Assembly: GCF_037893015.1 (NCBI RefSeq)
Contig: NC_133658.1
Location: 61,609,636 to 61,673,635, forward strand
Reading direction: 5' to 3'
From: Macrotis lagotis
Taxonomy: Eukaryota; Chordata; Mammalia; Peramelemorphia; Peramelidae
DNA: 64,000 bases
In this document: one piece after another, positions 20,554 to 32,451 of the stretch
Numbering within the stretch: the stretch's first letter is position 1
Layout: the number at the start of each line of letters is the position of its first letter
The notes under the pieces: generated by a model
What the model was told of the DNA's origin: nothing
Database searches by the model: none
Seen by the model: only the letters and a program-made list of their open reading frames with translations
Program-made: the position numbers and the translations under genes

Positions 20554-21256
20554 CCCGACATGCCAGGGGAGAAGGTCCAGACTCGTCTCTGACACCCAAG
20601 TGCCTTGAAGGGGAGAAGGGAGGAAGGGCTATTGCTTCCTTCCTCCCTGCTCTCAGCAAGCCCTTTGCCCTTGTGTAACCGGTGATCCTCGCCTCCTGCT
20701 CTCTGCTCACCCCGCCTTTGACTTCTGCCGAGGTGACCACCCCCTTCCTGTCTCCCCTCACTAGTGAAGGGTGGCCTTGGGCTCCTCGTCCCTGTACCCC
20801 CCTGAAGCTTGGCCTCGAGTTGTGGAGGTTGGGGTGAACAGCCCAACGCGGGACCTTTTCCCCTGTCCTCCACACTGCCAGGCTGTAGCCCTTTTTAAGT
20901 TATGAATTTTTTTTTTTAATTTAAACCAATGCAGAAGGGAGTCCCTGTTTACACATGTGTGTATGTTGTGCCTCTTACGTGGGACTGCTTGGTCAAGCAT
21001 GACCGGGGTTGATGGGTCCTGGGCCCGTCTAGCCCCAAAGGTCAACACGGGCTGTGTCCATCCTGCAGTGGCTCTTTCAGAGACTGGCACTGACCCTTCT
21101 TCTTGTCCTTGACCTCCCTCTCCCCCTATGGGTGTGAGTATGGGCTAGGTAGGGCTGGAAGACCATCCCGGAGACCCACAGAACTGTGTTCCGTACCCTT
21201 CTCGTCCTGCATTGACCCAGACAGGCAGCCTTAGGCCTGAAGGGAGGAGGCCTTTG

Positions 21257-21262
21257 AATAAA
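21257..21262 (+). terminator. ESRP2: ESRP2 poly(A) signal
   Basis: Canonical AATAAA in gcctttgAATAAAagatgg, with CT-rich and then GT-rich sequence (cttggggtggggtgag) about 50 nt downstream. Cleavage is expected near 21275-21290. Confidence 0.8.
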
Positions 21263-21285
21263 AGATGGAAACACCAGCCCAACCT

Positions 21286-23600
21286 GCTTCTGTCCTCATT
21301 CTGAACCTGTCCTCTTGGGGTGGGGTGAGGGGGAGACTGGACGTCCTAATGATAAGTGGAATTGTGAGGCGGACCTTGGTTACCATCTAATTCCCCTTTA
21401 CAATAGACTTTGAAGGAGGGTCTTGGCTCTTCCCCCACATCGTCAAATCTACTCCATTTAACACTTCTCCTGTTGTTGTATCTCAATTTTGTAACCAATC
21501 AAGGGTTTCTGCCCCATTCCCTCCCACCCTTAGAGCAAGGCCCCAGAGCTAGTGATTGGTGTGTATTGTTGATTCAGCAGAGGGCACCCCTGGATTATCC
21601 TTGCCCAGCCCTTCCAAAGTTGGCACTGTGTTGGGGCAAGCTGTTTATTGATTGGGTTTAGTTTGGAAGCCATTTGATTTAGATCTCACTGGGAAAAGCT
21701 AAGAAGGGTTTTATAAGTTTCTAGGGAAAGGGAACAGGGATAGAATGCCTCCTCCCAGGATTGGGAACGTGTTGTTTTTGTGGTGGGAATAACCAGTTAT
21801 CTGCTTAGGACCCAGCTTTATGGGTTATTTGCCAGACAGAAGGTCTCAATTTCCTTGAAAAATCAGGGGGTTAGATAACCTAACGTTCATTTGAAAGTCT
21901 TATTTTTTTCTGAGGCTTCTTGGGCCACCTTGGCCTATCTGGGTTCAATATCTGCCAGACATTGTCATCCGCATTGAAAAAGTTTACTTGTATCTGGAGT
22001 TCTGTATATCAATGCAATCGAGGGTTGAAGCCAAAAAAAGTCCATTGCACACTAAATGTGCCCCTCCCCCAGGTGGGCAGGTTAGCAGGGCCCCAGTGGA
22101 GGAAGATTTCTCATGTCTAATTTCACTGGTGCAGCTGCTCTAGCCAGAGAGGATTTTTTCTTTTTTTTTTTCTCCACTTGAGTGTTGCTTCCCAATGATC
22201 CTTAACGATCATCGGACTTCCCCATAACAAAACCAAATTAAGCTCAAATAACCCAACACACTAGGCACGTCCAGCAACATAAAGCACATATCCTCCCTCG
22301 CGCAACCTCTCTCTAAAATGTGTTTTATTCTCAATATTGGGATTGGACACTGATGTCTTTATGTGATTTTGTAAGTTTGGTTTTGCTTATCTCACGTCTT
22401 CATAATTCATTTTCTTACAGTCTTTTCTTAGTTGGTTGACTGAAGAGGGCTAAGATTTGGGCAGAGGAATAGAGAAGGGTAGTTTTCTCTGATAGGCACA
22501 ATTAGCACACAAAATATAATACACATACTCTCAAGATTGATTCTAACACCCTCTTGTGGGAGAAAAAGGCTATAGCAGTCTCAGAATAAAAGGGTAATGG
22601 ATGTTAGGGGGAGATCGAGATGAGGAAGACAGCAAGGTGGAGTCAAAGATATTTGAGGATCTGAATTTCCCAAGAGAAAAGCTAAGGAAAAAAGGGTGAC
22701 TAGAATACCAACAACAAATGCCTGGATAGAGTAGGACGGGGCAGCCACCTAGAGGCCTAGAGGCAAGATCAGGAGTTCGCTTTGGAATCCCACGGAGTCG
22801 GTTGAAACTTTCTTCACCAGTGTAAGAATGACCCTTCTACTTGCCATTTTTGAAAATGAATTTCATGAGGATTTGACAGTGTGCTGGGCTGTTTTTGATA
22901 GAAATAGCACCAGTTGGTCAAGATGTTTTGTTTTGTTAATGAAATGAAGCCAGTTTTGTTTGTAATCTTAACCCACCATATCTTTCTACAATGTCAATGA
23001 GGCAAGTAAGTCACTTGAGATATGTCAAATGTATACTGGTCAGAAGAAGTACAAGATGGTATCTATCATAAGGAGAGCTAGACAGCATAGAGGGTAATCA
23101 GGAAGGATTCAGCTTCCCTGGTTCAAATTTGGTGTCAGATAAGGCACATAACTGAGCCTCAGTTTCCTCAATTGTAAAATGAGAAGGAAATGGGAAACCA
23201 CTCCATTATCTTTGCTAAGAAAACCCCAATGGGGTCACAAAGAATTAGAGACAACTGAGAATTATAAAAACCTGTTTTATGTTATTTCAGATTGTCTTTT
23301 TAAAAAATGCTCTAAATTTAAAAATAGATGGGTGGCTAAGGCAGAACCAGAAAAGAGTATAAGTTTAGCAGACTAGGAAAATGAACTCTGATCAAAATGA
23401 CAAAGTTGTCACTAAAACCTGGAGCATCAGTGACATCATATGATCCACAACACTACAGGACCATCCCAAAGGGAGCATGGTATTTGATTCTCGGCTCTTA
23501 TCAGGAAATTTCATGGGTTTTGATTTGGTGTGTATTTTCTTTGCTGGGAGGCTGTGGGGAAATAACCTGCCTGTGGCCTTGCGTTGTTAATTCAATGAAG
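21286..23600. other. Intergenic region between convergent ESRP2 and NFATC3
   Basis: About 2.3 kb with no recognisable gene. Apart from the Mar1-like SINE near 23070-23275 the sequence looks unique and AT-richer than ESRP2. I see no RNA gene. Confidence 0.6.
23070..23275 (+). mobile_element. Mar1-like SINE
   Basis: The head agctagacagcatagagggt, ctcagtttcctcaattgtaa, atgggaaaccactccatta and gggtcacaaagaattagaga follow the Mar1 order in sense orientation. Confidence 0.65.
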
Positions 23601-23621
23601 ACAACATTTGATCTTTCATCA

Positions 23622-23627
23622 TTTATT
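23622..23627 (-). terminator. NFATC3: NFATC3 distal poly(A) signal
   Basis: The + strand tttatt is AATAAA on the - strand, followed on that strand by a T/GT-rich stretch (caaatgttgtcttc). It is the last strong signal before the intergenic SINE. Confidence 0.55.
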
Positions 23628-24367
23628 TTAGCACTATGATTGAAAAGCCTCAAATACTAGGTTCTTCCCTTTGTATAATGCAAGTAGCACTGCAATCATA
23701 AAACTTACAAAATGGTTGAAATACAAAATGTACATGAAATTACAATACATAGCTCTGTAAACATAATCTAGCACAGTTTTATGAATCTTTTTTTTAAATA
23801 TAAAAGTTTGCGGACCCATCTCTAAGCCTCAAGGAATGACGTCCATTCTGAATATCAAAAATAGTTTCAAAGCATGGGGGCAAGCAACACTGCCCTCAGT
23901 CCCTTTTTCTCTTTGGTTTGCCAAGGAGTTCCACTGACCTGGTCAAAAGGTTACCAGGAGAAAGCTAATGGACACTTTGGGGATTTGTTTTTCAGAAAAT
24001 TCCTCACAGCCCGCCTGTCAAGTACACAGAAGATCCATGAGCTTCACACTTTTGTCCCTTCCCTCCTTCTCCCCTCCTACCCCCCCACCCCCCTGTCCCC
24101 CTAGGGTGGCTAATGTACCAATACCTGTACGAGGTTTGCCACCTCTCCTGCCGTGGCTGCCACCAGGCCCTATCCAGGGTTCTGTGAAGTCTTCACCATT
24201 TGCATAGCCCAACAATCAAAGGTTGTGTGTGCTTTTTGTACCATGACATTGCACAAGATTTTTTTTAACAGTCTTTTGGATACAAGCCACAAAAAATATT
24301 AAGACCCTTATACTGAAACTTTTAAAAGGCAGATACAAAATTGTTTACATAATATCCAAAGCTGTCT

Positions 24368-24373
24368 TTTTAT
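24368..24373 (-). terminator. NFATC3: Possible proximal NFATC3 poly(A) signal
   Basis: AATAAA on the - strand inside the 3' UTR, about 750 nt before the distal one. Use is unproven. Confidence 0.35.
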
Positions 24374-26567
24374 TCTATGTAAGAAAGCATTTCTAGGTCT
24401 ACAGGCATCAAGGTATGTAAAGGCATCAGAAAATTTAGTGCATAGCAACTTGGGATTGTACTGCAGAGCGCCTCATGGGTGAGGAACACCAAGAATTATT
24501 ACTGTGGTCAACCGAGTGGGTTTGCAGTCACTTTCTGGGCTTGGGACTCTAGATAGAAGTCCGTGCACTGTTGACTCCAGCCGAGCTCACTAAAGGTCTT
24601 TACAGACACATGATTCAGTCATGAAACTTGCCAACAGGTGGTGAGGTTTAGGAGGAGCTCCAGGAAGCCACACCACGAGCAGGGCAGGGATGGCCACAGT
24701 GCTGCTAGCTGTCCCTCCAGCCACCTTCATCTGGAATCCTAGGACCAGGCTGACTAGTAGGGACCCATCAAAGAACCATCCAAAAAGCAAACCCTTCTTT
24801 AAGATTACAAAACTAATTTTAAAAAAATCTCCCCCACAATGAGTCATTAGTCTCATTGGGTCAATGGGTCTTTAGTTTGTGAATGATTACAATTCATAAG
24901 GGAAGTATATTTTTTTCTCCCTTGAATAGCAAAATACCATAGGAAACATGTTTAAAAATAGCAAACTTCTTTATCCTGAAGAGAGCTGAGGAGAGTATCT
25001 GAGAAACCTTAGCTTCAACACCAGGAATGTTGTGTCTACTTCTCTCAAAGTGCACTCAGAACCAGGTCAGATCGAGTTACTCTTCAAGAATTGCTTTGCC
25101 TCCTATCGAGAAGTGATTGGCTATCATATTAATTAGTGGTAATCACTCCAAAATGAAGTCCCTATCTAAAATTGTACTTACTTAACAGTGGAAAATAACT
25201 TATATTACATTCCATAGTAACTCAACAACCTGGAAACAACAGGGTCTTAGCTAAAGCCGGCTTTACAATGTGCCACCTATTGTCTATAAAAATGGTCTAT
25301 TTTGTCCTATCAAGGATAAAGTTTACAAAGACCAGCTACTAATTCCCACCATGCCAAAGAAAAGCCCCTTAGATTAAAAGAAAAAATGAAGCCATTAATA
25401 GAAGTAATGTTGGAATTAGTTCAGAATATAGAATCAAAGTAAAAGGACTCATTTTCAAGCTGGCAGGGCAACTCTTGGCCTGCAATACCAGCTCAATAGA
25501 GAGTCTTCTAGGAGGCAATCGTTTTGTTGTCTTTTACACTTAAATTCAAAGGTAGACCAATCAAAACTGCCTTTCCATAAAGGGGAGGATAACACCAGAA
25601 AACTACTAAACGTAGAATTAGAATTAAAATTTCTGTGCAGCCTAGCTTAGAGAAAGCTAGGAATATCTGGAGAGGAGTGAAGTGCAAAGAAGAATTTTAT
25701 CACAAACAGACCAAGAAATCATCTGCAAATACTTCCTTATTTTCTCTTTCTAAAGTGGCTTTGAAAATGAGATTTCAGTTAAAATCCCAATTTTCCAAGT
25801 AAGAAAAATAATTTCAGTATGAGTCTGTATGAGAAGAATATGGGAAGATTATCTGTAAAGTTATAAAAAGTTTGCATTTTGGAATGTCATTTCTATCCCA
25901 ACACCTGAAATGATGGATTGGTCTCTTCTCAATGTATTAAACAATACTTTACATTTATAAAGAAGTACAGAGCTACATTTTGCTTTACTTCCTACAACAT
26001 CCCCCATGACGTCATTTTATGCAGAGGCTTCAGCTGGTGGGTCTTTTTGCCCCTGGAAAGTTTTGTTAGCAAAGTTCTCTTTTTAAAACATCAGAGCTGG
26101 AAGGCCTTTCTAATGACAAGCAGAAGAACCATTCCTAACTATTCTATGAAGCTTGCCTTAAAAAAAAAAGCTGCATTATAGAAGGCGGATTAGATCTTTT
26201 CTTCAAATTCAGAGCAGCCTGGGATTATCAGAACACACCTTCACACTTTTAAAGCACCCCAATATAAAAGTATTCTCTTTAAATGCAGAAAAAGCAAAGC
26301 TCACTTTTAAATAGCACAAATATCCTATGTTGTTTCTTTTCATTTTTACAAAGTTCATTTATACACTGTCCAAGGAACAAGATTTAGAAATGCTGTCCCT
26401 ATGTCAAAAAACAGCACCCACAAAAGGGGCAATGCAAAGAATACAGTTCCAGTTCATGAAGGCCACAGGATTGGAAGCACAATAGGTTAGAGAAGAGGTG
26501 ACAGACAAGAGCGATTCAGGGAAATGCACTGGTGTGTATGAACATCTAATTGCAAGGGTCTTGATTC

Positions 26568-26689
26568 TTAGACTCCATCTGATATTCTTGAATCCAATGA
26601 GTCCGGGACCTCATGATGAGGCTGAATTGTCACTGCTGCTCCTCGTGAAACTGATATCTGGGACATATCTCTTCCTATGATCTCATTCA
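26568..26689 (-). CDS. NFATC3: NFATC3 last coding exon, C-terminus
   Basis: NFATC3 (NFAT4) is a calcineurin-dependent transcription factor of the Rel-homology family. On the - strand an acceptor (cttcttttccag) precedes an exon that starts with two bases of a split Val codon, then reads NEIIGRDMSQISVSRGAAV, TIQPHHEVPDSLDSRISDGV and stop TAA (26568-26570). The NEIIGRDMSQISVS part matches the NFATC3 C-terminus I remember. The last 20 residues differ from the human ending (which finishes SDGL; here SDGV). Only these 39 residues lie in the window. The transactivation exon and the Rel domain lie to the right, beyond 64000. The convergent position next to ESRP2 supports the call. Confidence 0.88.
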
Positions 26690-27565
26690 CTGGAAAAGAA
26701 GAAAAGAAAGTGACGTCATTTTTGTGTCCTTATGCCGCAAGCCTTTGAGTGCTTTAGATCTTTGGAATTATTTTTGCAGTTGATCTGTGCACAGGTTTCT
26801 AGAAAAATGAACCCACATACCCATAAAGCCATGCAATAAAGAGGTTTAAATTCAAAAAGTTCAAATTATTGAACTGAAATATAAGAAAAAAGTGAACACC
26901 AGTTCCAAATAGAGTATTAACAGGATGTTTTTCCTCCAAAAAAGTCCAAGGTACTGTCTAGAAATAGTATGTACTAGATTACAACACAATTTAATCTATC
27001 CCCTATATTTTACAGATAGGTAGACTAAGGTCCAAAAGAGGGCCAGCAGAAGCTTTTGCTCAAGATCCTGAGGATAGTGCATAGAATATATGAGATTTCC
27101 ACCTAGATCAGCTTTCATTTTATTTATGCACTGTAGAACTAAAGCTTCACCCCATTCCTCTGCAATCTATCACAGGACTTTTGACAACATAGCTTCTTCA
27201 GATTGCTTGGTCATGGATGGACACATTTCATGACAGTCTTTGATTTTATATTTTCTGTCCTCTTTGGGTTTGCAATACATACCCTTCCTCTTAGTGGTTC
27301 CTCTAGGTTATTATTGAGCTTTGAGCTAAGATGAGAGGATTTAGGCCAACAAACTGATATTTTACAGTTGAATAGCCCAGGGAAATACTGACTTGTCAGA
27401 GTAAGACAAGAGGTGAGCAGTGAAGTTGGGTTCAAATTTAGGTTCTGTCAACTAAATCTAAAGTTGTTTTCAAGATTATTATACTGCATCTCCTACTTGA
27501 TACTCAAATTCTCTTTTGCATTTGACATAGATACTTTGAACTCAAAAATTCAATCAGTAGAACTT

Positions 27566-27709
27566 TTTTTTTTTCCAGGTAGTGGGGTTAAAGTGGCTTG
27601 CCCAAGGCCTCACAGCTAGGTAATTATTAAGTGTCTGAGGGCAGATTTGAACCCAGGTACTCCTGACTCCAAGGCCAGTGCTTTATCCACTGCGCCACCT
27701 AGCTGCCCC
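27566..27709 (-). mobile_element. WSINE1-like SINE
   Basis: Complete antisense copy. The 15-bp duplication aatcagtagaacttt is at 27552-27566 and 27710-27724. Confidence 0.94.
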
Positions 27710-28044
27710 AATCAGTAGAACTTTAAAGAAACTCATTTGCCTGTTATTTCAACAATAAAAATGGATAGAATAATAGCACCTATCTTGCAGAATTGTGAGG
27801 CACAAAGGAGACTCAGGATGGCCTGTTTAATATAAATAATCTATAAATATTTATTCCCTGCTTCCACTGTCCTGAAATATAATTCTTGCCTGTAGTTGAA
27901 CTTCAGCAATTAAGGACAACACCAGTCAGTAATTTCTTCAGTTTGACAGATACCATTTGATGCCAACATTCAAATGATATTATAAGGTATGGAAATTATG
28001 TCAACAAGACTCGGAATCTACTGATTTCTTAAATGCTATTAGAT

Positions 28045-28189
28045 TTTTTTTTAGGTTTTTTGCAAGGCAAATGGGGTTAAGTGGCTTGCCCAAGGCCACA
28101 CAGCTAGGTAATTATTAAGTGCCTGAGACCAGATTTGAACCCAGGTACTCCTGACTCCTGCTTTATCCACTGCACCACCTAGCTGCCCC
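28045..28189 (-). mobile_element. WSINE1-like SINE with internal deletion
   Basis: Antisense copy from poly(T) to ctagctgcccc. About a dozen bases are missing after cctgactcc, where other copies read agggccggtg. Flanks atgctattagat and atgctattggat form a duplication. Confidence 0.92.
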
Positions 28190-28484
28190 ATGCTATTGGA
28201 TATTGAGATCTCCAACCATGTCTTGGCAAATATGGATGGATAGTTTTGGCTCTAAGATTTCCATGCTATTCCTTCCTTCCATTTAAAACACTTAAGTGTT
28301 TCCAGGCAAAGATATACTGAACAATGACAATAACTGACAGGAAAAAACAAAACAAAAGGATAAAACACTTTGGCCTAACAATGGGCTAAGAGAATTAAGA
28401 AATTTTTTCACCATTCTTGAAATGGGAACAGTATAGGAATACGGAAATAAATCATACTGCTCATGTTTTTCACTAGTGAGGGGC

Positions 28485-28785
28485 AACTAGGTGACAGTGG
28501 ATAGAGCACTGGCCTTGGAGTCAGGAGGATGGAAGGAGTTCAAATCTAGTCTCAGACACTTCACACTTACTAGCTGTGTCCTTGGACAAGTCACTTAACC
28601 TGATTACCTCACATCCAGGGCCAACTCCAGTCATTCTGATGTGGCCACTGGACCCAGATGGCTCCAGAGGAGAAAGTGAGGATGGGGACTTAACACAGCA
28701 ACCCTCACTCAAATCCGGTTCAGGTGCTTGTCATGGCATCATCTGCCTTGATGTCATGGTCTTATTCAGGAATGAAGGACAAACA
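28485..28785 (+). mobile_element. tRNA-like SINE with RTE-type tail
   Basis: A WSINE-like head (ggcaactaggtgacagtgg, gagttcaaatctagtctc) passes into a different body (catccagggccaactccagt, ctcatggtcttattcagg-like) and a gaatgaaggacaaacatcaa tail. It is the same family as 2165-2490, in sense orientation. Confidence 0.65.
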
Positions 28786-30199
28786 TCAATTATTTGTGAC
28801 ATGACATTCTGGCTATGCTAAATCCTAAGGATGTAACCCTTTGCTTAGGGGGCACATTTTTTTTCCTGCCATCTCAAGGTGCCACAAAAAAGCAACAAGT
28901 GTAGAGATAAATTGCCCAGGGTATTTAACATGCAATTTCCAAGACTGCTCAACATTCAACCACAAAAGGGACATTTCTAAGAAAGAAAACAGAAGGCAGG
29001 GCAGTCTGAGATCAAGTCCTGAATCCCAGAGTCTTGTTCACTTCTATGCCTCACCCCACTTTCACTGTCCAAACTTATCATTTATCCATGTAGAACTCCC
29101 CTTCACCAATGTAAACTTGTACAACTTCAAAACAAGCACCTATTGCTGTCTGGGATCACTCAGGCCAAGTTTTCTGTCCTGGGGTAATTCATGTTCTCGA
29201 GACAGGACAATGCCAGCACCTGAGGTTTCCAGCCAGGTTTCTTGCAGCAGCTTCTGACAATGTTTCAGTAAAAGCATAATGGATATAGCAAGATGGAAGA
29301 AAGTGAAGGGCAATCCCATATCAATGTGGTTATTAGGAAACAGAAGAACAGATAGCAGAGGTGAAATTTTAATTCTCACTAGGAATAGCAGCAACACTAA
29401 GAAACTGAGATTTCAGAATCTACCTAGGAGCAGTCGGTTTTTCAGAGCTGTCATCCTACCTATTTTTTGTAAGATGCAGAACATGCTTATAAATTTAATC
29501 TATATTGTTAAAATGTTCTCCACTACCTTCTTAACTCATGCCCCAATTTTTATATTTTTACAATGAGTACTGACTGATAGTGACTTTACAATCTATGATA
29601 TTAGGCTACAAGGAGCCTTAGAGATCATTTTAGTATAATTTCTTGTGAGAGTGAGAGAGAGTGAGAGAGGAGAAAACTAAAGATATATAGTAAGTGGCAG
29701 GATGGCTTGTGGTCAATTGTTGTTCTACTGTTCTTTTTTGTTATACCAATGATTTTCAAATAATTTATATTGAAGTCATCCCATATCTGTTATTCGGAAA
29801 GGTTTACTACCATCTTCAATGTAATTTCATTATAACTTAGGATTAATTTTTTTTGAATTAGGGGGAACAGGACATATACTAATTTTAGAGTAATGAATAC
29901 AAAAATTCAATAGAAATTTACTTTAGCAGTTTTTAGATATCTACTAATCACCAGAGATCTTCAAGTCTTGTAGTGAAATGGAACTATGTAAATACAAGCT
30001 CTCTCTGACATGCTCTAGTATGACCAGTTATGAGGATTCACAGATATCCCTTGATATATAAGACAAACAGACTCCAGCCAAACAGTGTAAAATGAAATTC
30101 TGTATATTAACCCTCAGAATACACAGTGAAATACTAAGTCATTCTGGGAGGCTTATGCAATGCCTAGACCAAGTATATCATCTTGTATAATTTATGCCG

Positions 30200-30412
30200 A
30201 TGGCGCCAGGTGGCGCCCTAGGGTGGAGCTCGGGGCCTGGAGTCTGGAAGACTCAAATCTGGCTAGGGAGTTACATCCTAGCTGTGTGATCCCCCAGGGC
30301 AAATCACTTCACGCTGTTTGCCTCAAGTTCCTCATCAGTAAAAATGAACTGGAGAAGGTAAACCATCTCTACCAAATGGGGTCACAGAGTCAGACAAAAC
30401 AAAAATTTATAA
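30200..30412 (+). mobile_element. Mar1-like SINE
   Basis: The head caggtggcgccctagggtgg, tgcctcaagttcctcatcag, gaactggagaaggtaaacc and ggggtcacagagtcagac follow the Mar1 order. An open frame over it is not a gene. Confidence 0.65.
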
Positions 30413-30477
30413 AATTTTATAGTTTTTTGATAGCATAGCAATATCATTTCTTGCTTTATCAATTCTGTAATTTATAA

Positions 30478-31965
30478 ATGCTACCTGATCCTATCTATCT
30501 TGTCTTTTCCAAAAGATGCCTCCACCATCATTCTCACTCACTTTTCTTTCATCTCTCCTTGTTTATCAGTTGCTTTCTTATTGCCTATAAACATGCTCAT
30601 ATCTCTCATCATCAAAAATCTTCATTTGATTCATTCATCTCCACTAATTGTCATCCCAATCTCCTGTCTTTTGTGGCATTAACTCCTTAAGAAAGTCACC
30701 TACAAAGGCCTCCCACTCTATTTTCTCTCACTTTCTTAACTCTCTAGAATCTAGTTTCAAAACTCACCATTCAACTAAAATTATTCTCTCCAAAATTACT
30801 TACTATGTTTCTTAATCACCAAATCTAATGACTTTTTCAATCCTTATTCTTCCTTCCTTTTTTTTTTTTTTTTTTTTTTTTTAGGTTTTTGTAAGGCAAA
30901 TGGGGTTAAGTGGCTTGCTCAAGGCCACACAGCTAGGTAATTATTAAGTGTCTGAGACTGGATTTGAACCCAGGTACTCCTGACTCCAGGGCCGGTGCTT
31001 TATCCACTGCGCCACCTGGCCGCCCCCAATCCTTATTCTTCTTGACCTCTTTTCAGTCTTGACACTACTGATTAACCTCTTCTATTCAATATACAATTCT
31101 CTCTAGGTTTCTGGTACACCATTCTGTCTTAGTTCTCCTACCTCTCTGATGCTCCTTCTTAAGTCTCCTTTGCTGGATAGGCACTCGGGTCACACATGAA
31201 TCCCAGGGCTCTTTCTTGGGACCTTCCTCTTCTCCCTCTCTACTATTTCACTTGGTGAACTCATAAGTTCCTTTAGATTCAATCATCACTGCGTGGCTGA
31301 TGACTTCCCAATCTACTTACCTGAGAATTAATTGAACTTTTCTGCTCTCCTATCTCCTACTGTTTACTGGAAATCAAAAACTAGCTAGACACAGAAATCT
31401 CAAACTCAACATGTCCACAAATGAGCTCTTCTCTTCCCTAAAAGTGGAGGCTCTGTTGAGGGCACCAGTCCCATAGGCCTACAACCTACATGACATTCTT
31501 GGCTTCTCTCTCCCTCCTTCCATATCTAATCAGATGCCAAGTCCTCTCAAATGTAACATCCCTCATATTTCCTGACACTACCACTCTCTTGTGCAGGCCC
31601 TTACCACTGCAACCACCTGCCTCAGGTCTCAACACGACCGCAGGCCATTCTCCATTCAGCTCTCAAAGTAATGCTACTGAAGTGGAGGTCTGAGCATGTT
31701 ATCCTCTATGCAAGAAATTCCGGAGGTTCTCTAACTTCTATGATCAATTATGAAAATTTCACTTGGAAGTCCTTCATAATCTGAGGCTCCTCCCCATCCC
31801 CCTCCCCTGGACTTTTTCTAGTCTTCTTTATATCTGCCTTATATCTGATCCAAAGTCACCAGTCTCCTTTTTTGTTTCTCCAACATGATCCCTGATTCTC
31901 CCCATTGCAGGCTTTTTCAATGACCCTCCCTCTTTCTTATTCCCTTCCTTCAGGATTTAAAATCA
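30478..31965 (+). mobile_element. L2 LINE fragment, split by a WSINE
   Basis: The pyrimidine-rich text follows L2 in sense orientation: ccaatctcctgtcttttgtg, tctcaaactcaacatgtcca, aagtggaggtctgagcatgt, cttcataatctgaggctcc. It matches the second L2 copy at 5170-6650 in order. A WSINE at 30858-31026 splits it. Confidence 0.65.
30858..31026 (-). mobile_element. WSINE1-like SINE in L2
   Basis: Complete antisense copy with a 24-base poly(T). The 15-bp duplication caatccttattcttc is at 30838-30852 and 31027-31041. Confidence 0.95.
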
Positions 31966-32451
31966 ATTTTTAATGTTAAAAAAAATTGAGTTCCAAATTC
32001 TTTCCCTCTGGATGGTAAGCAATTTGCTATTATACATATGCAATCATGCAAAATATTCTCATATTAAGTCATGTTGTGTAAGAAAATATAAAGTGAAAAG
32101 CAATCTATCTTGATCTGTAACCAGACTCCAGCAGTTCTTTCTCTGGAGGTTGATAGCATCTGTCATCAGAGAGTCCTTTGTTTTGGTTAACTGTATTGCA
32201 AGAAGAGCTAAGTCATCCCTATTTCTTCAAGGAACAATACTGATGTCACTGTGTACAATGTTCTTGTAGTTCTGCTCTCTTCACCTTGTCATTAATTGAT
32301 GTAAATTTTCCCACATTTTTCTGAAATCATTTTGCTTTTCAATTCTTTTTTAATACGATTTTTTTTTTTTGCAAATGTGGTTAAGTGGCTTGCCCAAGGC
32401 CACACAGCTAGTTAATTATTAAGTGTCTGAGGCTGGATTTGAACTCAGGTA

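Larger units (their letters stand above)
19961..21285 (+). other. ESRP2: ESRP2 3' UTR region
   Basis: The region runs from the WVCL stop to the cleavage zone. It contains the candidate alternative exon at 20395. The interval 19980-20394 would be an intron if exon 15 is spliced to it. No interspersed repeat is seen. Confidence 0.7.
23605..26567 (-). other. NFATC3: NFATC3 3' UTR
   Basis: This is the - strand sequence from the NFATC3 stop codon to a canonical AATAAA at 23622-23627. The nearly 3-kb block is free of recognisable interspersed repeats, unlike the intron to its right. That is what one expects of an exon under constraint. A second AATAAA on the same strand (24368-24373) could end a shorter form. 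Extent is inferred from signals only. Confidence 0.62.

Noticed and set aside
20217-20595. Open frames on the - strand opposite the candidate ESRP2 exon
   Set aside because: They mirror the GC-rich coding strand. Only the + strand frame has a matching acceptor, phase and RRM pattern.
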